Below are positions 58,450 through 64,000 of a DNA stretch of 64,000 bases, piece after piece; within the stretch, counting starts at the first letter, position 1; each line of letters starts with the position of its first letter. A program made the position numbers and the translations under genes. The notes under the pieces were generated by a model that did not search any database, was not told the DNA's origin, and saw only the letters and a list, made by a program, of their open reading frames with translations. Origin of the DNA: Chrysogorgia sp. JL179-B06 (Eukaryota; Cnidaria; Anthozoa; Scleralcyonacea; Chrysogorgiidae). The stretch is from positions 300,433 to 364,432 of the forward strand of contig JAYKKM010000172.1 in assembly GCA_035772405.1 (NCBI GenBank). The letters are read 5' to 3'.

Positions 58450-59181
58450 CAGGGCCTTTTTTAACTATTAAGCTGGGGGGGGGGGGCATTTGCCCCCCCC
58501 CCCCCCATGTGCCCCCCCACTAATCAATTTTTGCCCCCCAGGAAAAGTCCCTTTTTCTTAAATTTAATCAACCAATAAGCAAGGAATAAAAATTAAACAA
58601 ATGGAAAGTAAGTTTTAGCCCTTAATTAACAACTTATAGACTTACTGAAATTATTATGTTGACCTACGTGGCGCGCGTCCCCCATTTAAAATCCCGCAAA
58701 CAAGTGTTTTCTGTTTTTTACCATAATATGATAAACGCAATATTATATGACCGATTATAAGCACAATGTTTTGGTAGCTTATGAAGATGCCTAAAGGCTA
58801 AAGTGTTTATATTGGTTCCGCACTACTGAGTTTATATATTAAAGTATTTCATAATCTTGATGCCCTATGTAATCGTGCATTTTTAGCAATGGCGTGGTGC
58901 CTTAATTTCGCAAAAATTCTTATCAGAAATCTCCGTAAAAGCACTTCTGGGCTTTGCAAAATTAAAAATGTTCCTGAAGGGGCAACCCCTTTCGAACAAC
59001 CCTGGATCCGCCACTGATCATGAACTGTAGAAAAATATTTTTAAATAAAATGGCAGACAAATATATATATATATATATAAACGAAAAAGCCTACCTCAGA
59101 AACAGTAAACATATATTTTGGCTACGAAGGTCCCTTTTAGGAAAATGCCCCCCCACGGGAAAATCCTTAAAAAAGGTCCTG
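58450..59181. mobile_element. 732-bp non-autonomous hAT element with perfect 8-bp target duplication
   Basis: It begins CAGGGCCTTTTTTAA and ends TTAAAAAAGGTCCTG (one mismatch in 15). GCGTAGCG is exactly repeated at 58,442-58,449 and 59,182-59,189. The duplicate copy has a near-identical empty site, TCGTAGCGCAG at 17,950. Contains runs of G and C and a further CTGGATCCGCCACTG end near 58,985, hinting at nesting. Confidence 0.92.
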
Positions 59182-59284
59182 GCGTAGCGCATAGTTTCTA
59201 TTTTTAACCCCAAATGGGGACAAACAAACTGAAATTGAGCTGTGCCCCCTCTGCCCGCCCATAAACAAGATTCCAGCCTTCTAA

Positions 59285-59706
59285 GGGCCTGTATATATTC
59301 CCGGTTACCGGGGTGTCTCGGTTGCCCGGGGTTTATAATGTCCCGGATAATAATAATTTATCAATGAAACAAAAACTAATTTTATTCGCATAAAAAGCAT
59401 CCCAACGAATGTTTTTTTCATTTTGCCACTTTGGATATTTTACCTGTTCAGACGACGTGTTAAATTTCAATTCACTTCATCCCGGTTTGCGTTTATATAG
59501 CAAAAAAAACTATCCCGGTATACCGGGATCTCGGTTGCTTCAACCGGGATCCCGGTCAGGCCAGATATCCCGGTCTTCATATAAACGCAACTGCGAAAAT
59601 AACAGTAAATTATATACAAGCCGAGATCCTGGTATACCCGGTACGAGGCAGGTATACCGGGACGTCCCGCTGTACTGGGATGATATATGTATATATAAAC
59701 AGGCCC
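59285..59706. mobile_element. 422-bp PIF/Harbinger-like MITE
   Basis: GGGCCTGTATATA at the left, TATATATAAACAGGCCC at the right, with TAA repeated on both sides (59,282-59,284; 59,707-59,709). The interior is packed with CCCGGTATACCGGGA palindromes. Confidence 0.85.
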
Positions 59707-59995
59707 TAAAAGTTGTAAGAATATTAACAGGAATCTCGATATTAACATGGATATTAAGGATGAGCCAATAATCGGAAATTAATCGGGTAGAAGCCGATAA
59801 TCGGTAACTTTCAGGCTGATCGGTTATCGGCCGATACTATTCGGGGTTTTATACTTGTGAATTTCATTTTCTTTTTTAAGAAAAACGCTAATTGTAGTGA
59901 TTCCACAAAGAAGCCGTCGAATTTAATAAATTTGATAAGGTGCATCATGTTTAATACGTCATATTTCTTGTTTAGTGAAACATTTTTTGTTTTAG

Positions 59996-62645
59996 ACTTT
60001 CGTCAATCGTATTTCGTCAAGACGTATCCCCGGTATATTCTGAAGAAGCCGACATGATAAACGAAACGCCAGAGGTGAATTATGGCGTCCAGAAACCAGA
60101 CGAAGGAACCACAACCATCTTGGAAGAAAACTATCCAGTGTCGATGCTGCTTGAGTATTTCACGAGTTCCTTGCAAGAGCATGACTGGGACGAATTGCGA
60201 CGTGTAATGCAATATCACATCCCTGAGAATGTCCTGCGGGGCCTTCCGAATGGAATCGGGATATTCGAAGAACTCGTAGATCGCAACTTCGTGAGTGACC
60301 GAGACATGAAATTACTGCGCGATGTATTTTACCAAATACAACGGATGGACTGCGTTCATTTAATAGACCGCGCTAAAGAAAGCGATTGCTCGTTGTTGAT
60401 CGAAAACGCGCAAGCGGTGAATGTTGTTGTGGGTCAGCAAAATGGTTCGAGTGTTGCCGCTGTGCAAGAAATCCGACGTACACCCGTCGAAAGACATCAG
60501 CCTGAACTAGGTCGTGCATCGGGTTTCCAAATGCCCGCAAATGTCAGGGATGGTACTGAGCGCTTGGCGGGGAGTAACGTATGTAAACAACTGGATCTTA
60601 CAGAAGCGCGTATTGGAAATGGTGCCCAAGGACAGTTGGGTGATCGCGAACTACCATACAAGTGCAAGAATTCACCTCGAACGTCCCATATACAAAAGGC
60701 TGCTCATCGCGCAAATACTGTAGTATTAGCAAGCGATATCGCAGGGAAATGTCCAATCCGGAAGGAAGGTGCACAAGTAGGCTTCGAAGCAAATAAGGCT
60801 ACTGGTCTCAGCACAATCACGAGAGGTACACGACCAACTGAGTCCGAGGAGCAAATTGAAGACGATAATGATATTATAAGCAAGGGCGAAGATAAACGAA
60901 ACAATACAGTTAGTCAAAATGGCGGAAGTTATAAGGGAGAAAGTTGGACTACCGCAAGTTGTGAGGCTGGATGTTGCAATACCGGCAGTTGCGAGGCCAA
61001 CAGTGACAAAACCGGAAATTGCGAGACCGGAAGCTGTGATACTGGAAGTGACAAGATCGGAAGTTGTGGGACCGGATGTTGCGATGGCGGAAATAATCAT
61101 GGTGTGAGGCATGGAGGGCAACGAAACTCAAATTGGGCAAAAGATATTCAATTTCCATGTGAGCACTACAAGCGATATTGTGATGTTCAGTTTGGTTGTT
61201 GTGAGGGATTTTGGCCTTGTCACCGATGTCACAATTCAGAAAGCCAATGTGAAGAGAAACAGCTCCTTGCACGAGACATCACGAAAATAAGATGCAAAAG
61301 GTGTAGCAGAGTTCAAGAGGTAGGTTCACTACCCCTATAGGCTCTATTAATTAAAATTATGATTAAAAAAATTTCATTAAAAAATAATTAATTAATTTTT
61401 CAATTAATTAATTAATTGAAAAGTTATTTAATTAATTGAAAAATTAATAATTAATTGTAAATTAATTAATGAATTGAAAAATTAATTAATTAATTGAAAA
61501 ATTAATTAATTGAAAAATTAATTAATTGAAAAATTAATTAATTAAATGAAAAATTAATTAATTAAATTAATTAGTGTTAACCCGAAATCGTGACCATGCT
61601 AAAATTTAATTAATCGTTTTTTTCTAAAAAAATTCTAGTTCCCAAAAGAAAATCCCAGTTGCGTTGAATGCGGATTGAAGTTCTCTGAATACTTTTGCGC
61701 CATATGTCAGCACCTTACAGGAATGGAAAATCGCCCGTACCATTGCGACGGATGTGGAATATGTAGGTAAGTAGAGAATTGGAAACAGGCCATGTTGGAG
61801 GGAAGACGGGAGAGCACTCGTGTACTAAGAAATTCTGAGGGGGGCAAACGTTCGAACTTAGGCGTGAACAAGAACACAACTAGTTACCGCAAGTTAACCT
61901 GTGACGACTTGCGATGCCATCTGTCAAACGCGCGGCGGCACAAGTTTGCAAGTTCTGCACTGCAAAGTATTATTATTTTGTTTACTAAGCCCGAACAGTT
62001 GCTAAGTAACATCTCCGCGAGTATAACATCGTCGATCTGAAGACGTGAATATGCTCAGAGTGGCGTTTACTCTTGGAACTAAAAATTATTCATTTTAATT
62101 GTTTCGTATGGATAATTATTTTGTTTTGAATGACGTCATCATCGCCTTCGTAGATATCAAGGTCCCTATCTGCGCGTTCCTTCTTTTCCGAAAAGACTAA
62201 GGTACATGCAAGGTGCCGGGGCGTGCAGGTGTTCGTGGGAGTGTTTGTAGGGACATTGATATTGTGTTTGTGCTTTCATATGTGACATTTGTCTTTCCAA
62301 ACTATCCCAAGAAAACTTGCACGCCGACGTTGTTCCTACTCTTCTACTCTTTTCTCGGAAAAGGTTAATTATTTTTAAGTTGTTGTTTGAATTTAAAGTG
62401 GTTCTGTCCTGTTAAACATATATAAATAAATGGCAGGTTATATGTTAACACTACTAGCTGTAGTAGCGCTAATAGGCTTTTGAACGACAGTGCCCAAGCC
62501 TTAACAGAGACTTGTAATTTGCAGAGTAAAGGAGGACAGATCATTCCATTGCGATGTATGTGGTGTCTGTATGGATGTGAAACTTTTGGAAAACCATAAG
62601 TGTCGCCCTGATTCAGCGCATGATGAATGCTGTATTTGTTTTGAG
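59996..62645 (+). pseudogene. partial duplicate of the TPR-DED-RING gene (DED + CHY + CTCHY + half RING)
   Basis: Exon frames match the 23.5-kb gene: 59,996/60,018-61,319, 61,639-61,766 and 62,525-62,645, with equal lengths for the last two (128 and 121 nt) and good GT donors. TTTTGTTTTAG before 59,996 could be a new splice acceptor, in frame. The DED is intact and has CGA at 60,300-60,302 where the first copy has TGA. Indels in the linker are multiples of three, so the frame has stayed open over 1.3 kb. TPR repeats and the second half of the RING (CxH...CPVC) are missing from the window, so ubiquitin-ligase activity is not expected. It could make a DED-zinc-finger protein or be decaying. Confidence 0.82.
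61375..61580 (+). repeat. (TTAATTAATTGAAAAA)n low-complexity repeat in intron
   Basis: Expanded AATTAATTAATTGAAAA run in copy 2. Copy 1 has only about 30 bp of it near 26,520. Confidence 0.9.
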
Positions 62646-62769
62646 GTAAGTTTGAGCTATATATACTCTGCAATAGCTTTCCAACTAGAACTTTCAACAT
62701 TTTCATCATCATCGTCATTATAATTGTTATTGGCACCGTCGCCGTCGTCGTCATCATCATCACATCCCA

Positions 62770-63620
62770 AAAGATGAGCCTATTGGTAAGGACATTTGGT
62801 CCAGTTTGTCGTTAACTAGGACTTTTTGCAACACCACATTGCTCAAACACTTGCTCCACAATATCTATTATTATAATATTGTAACTACTGTCTTAGTCTA
62901 TCTGCAGATTGAGACTGATGCTTTTTCCGAGTGTCTTCAGTAAATCACATAGAAGTTGGTAAAATTCAGCTTACATGCAGTATAGTACAACTACTATACA
63001 AGCCAGACAAAAATACTATTAGCAAACAAATTATCGAATAGAATACTAACTAGTTAATTATTACAACATTGAAAGAAGGATTTGTTGATCAGAAATTTTC
63101 ATGGCTTTTCTTCTCGTTTATGTTCTCATAACTATCATCATTAGTTGCTTCAGCAAATGACAACATATAAACTAACAGAAATCGATCCGAGCCATATCCA
63201 TACAAACGCCGACATCCCGCGCGAACCGAACAGTATAGAAGTACACTATGATCGTCAAGTTACCTACTCAAATTTGCGCCAAAATTCAATATCTTGGTAT
63301 CAAAATGATCACAAGTTTCCAGGCTTTCATAATCTGCGCGTACATTTATACATTACGCATGACTACATTGAGTTTAGTCACTGAACAAACGAGTCGCTGA
63401 CTCGTATATATTATATTATGTACGGAATTTAGTATAGTCTAACAACTTCAGCGACTGTTTTACAGGGATTTCCTGTACCTATTCCAACTATTATATTATC
63501 CACACGAAAGAGAAATATGTTCAAAGAATATAGATCTGTGCCTGCATCTAAACAATGTTGAAAACAAAGCGAGAAACGAAGGAATTGATGAAAATTTTGT
63601 ATGATTTTTCCGTGTTTTCG
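62770..63620. other. no supported gene
   Basis: Sequence after the break of copy 2. The open frame at 63,145-63,384 has no recognised motif. Confidence 0.4.
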
Positions 63621-63630
63621 TAAGATTATG

Positions 63631-63992
63631 AGGCTTCGGTGGTCTAGCGGTCAGGGCCACTGCCTCCCACCTCTGAGGTCAAGAGTTCGAATCCTGTGTT
63701 CGGACAATTTGATCGCACGTGGAAAGAGTTGGTCAACACTCTGCCGAAAGTCGTGGGTTTTCTCCGGGTTCTCCGGTTTTCTCCCACAGGGAAGTTGACA
63801 GGGCGGGTTAGGATAAATAGTTAGGAAAACTAATGATGATAAAAACTGTAAAATAAATAGTTAAAGTTAATTGATTGGGGTACTGGGTACTAGGTACTGA
63901 ATATAATAGAATGAATTGTCGATGTTGTAAAGCGCATTTGATCATATACATATGCTAATTTGCGCTATATAAATAGTAAACATTATTACACC
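63631..63992 (+). mobile_element. tRNA-derived SINE
   Basis: The head has A box TGGTCTAGCGGTCAGGGC and B box GAGTTCGAATCCTG. A central part GGGTTTTCTCCGGGTTCTCC resembles a domain shared by SINEs of several marine animals. The tail TTGCGCTATATAAATAG followed by ATTATT is like the 3' tails of L2/CR1-type LINE-dependent SINEs. Boundaries are approximate and no target duplication was fixed. Confidence 0.82.
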
Positions 63993-64000
63993 ATAGTGAG

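Larger units (their letters stand above)
56059..62760 (+). repeat. segmental duplication, copy 2 (shortened)
   Basis: Same order and strand as 15,073-28,290. The 7.2 kb corresponding to 17,955-25,140 is replaced by 1.57 kb of transposons (58,450-60,017). Copy 2 ends inside the trinucleotide microsatellite after the exon at 62,525-62,645. Confidence 0.88.

Overview
The window is nuclear DNA from a metazoan. It is AT-rich, with GT-AG introns, a conserved ESCRT gene (VPS28), a death-effector-domain gene and a dense, layered load of eukaryotic transposons and minisatellites. The mix (HECT-carrying DNA transposon, piggyBac, PIF/Harbinger, hAT, BEL/Pao, Penelope-like and LINE pieces, tRNA-derived SINEs) fits a marine invertebrate such as a sponge or cnidarian. 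I cannot name the species from sequence alone.

Layout. 0.3-2.0 kb: dead piggyBac transposase (minus). 3.45-9.89 kb: the last five coding exons of VPS28 (plus); its 4.8-kb second intron carries an antisense DDE-type transposase relic, a 675-bp palindrome and polypurine tracts. 9.9-14.6 kb: a chain of long imperfect palindromes and MITEs nested in one another. 15.07-28.3 kb: a segment duplicated further downstream. 23.5-31.8 kb: a multi-exon gene whose predicted protein joins TPR repeats, a death effector domain (DED) and a complete RCHY1/Pirh2-type CHY/CTCHY/RING ubiquitin-ligase module. This copy carries an in-frame TGA inside the DED, and its last two exons are tandemly duplicated among 21-bp and 17-bp minisatellites. 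32.2-34.6 kb: foldback elements and a BEL/Pao protease fragment. 34.65-36.6 kb: a Penelope-like ORF split by a LINE reverse-transcriptase insertion. 40.18-40.51 kb: first exon of an unrecognised minus-strand gene.

41,036-48,023 is a complete 6,988-bp DNA transposon with a 6-bp target duplication (CCTGAG), TAT...ATA termini and terminal inverted repeats built from a 22-bp minisatellite. It carries two convergent genes: a HECT E3 ubiquitin ligase (plus) and an integrase-like DDE transposase (minus). It resembles the IS3EU class. Younger elements sit in both genes and the transposase has lost its first catalytic aspartate. A second transposase relic of the same class lies at 49.25-49.91 kb. 50-56 kb holds no gene I can support.

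56.06-62.76 kb is the second copy of the 15.07-28.3 kb segment. It lost the TPR exon part and the RING end, but its DED reads CGA (Arg) where the first copy reads TGA. Comparing the copies gives clean filled/empty sites for two TTAA-specific elements (in copy 1) and one hAT element (in copy 2). A tRNA-derived SINE ends the window.
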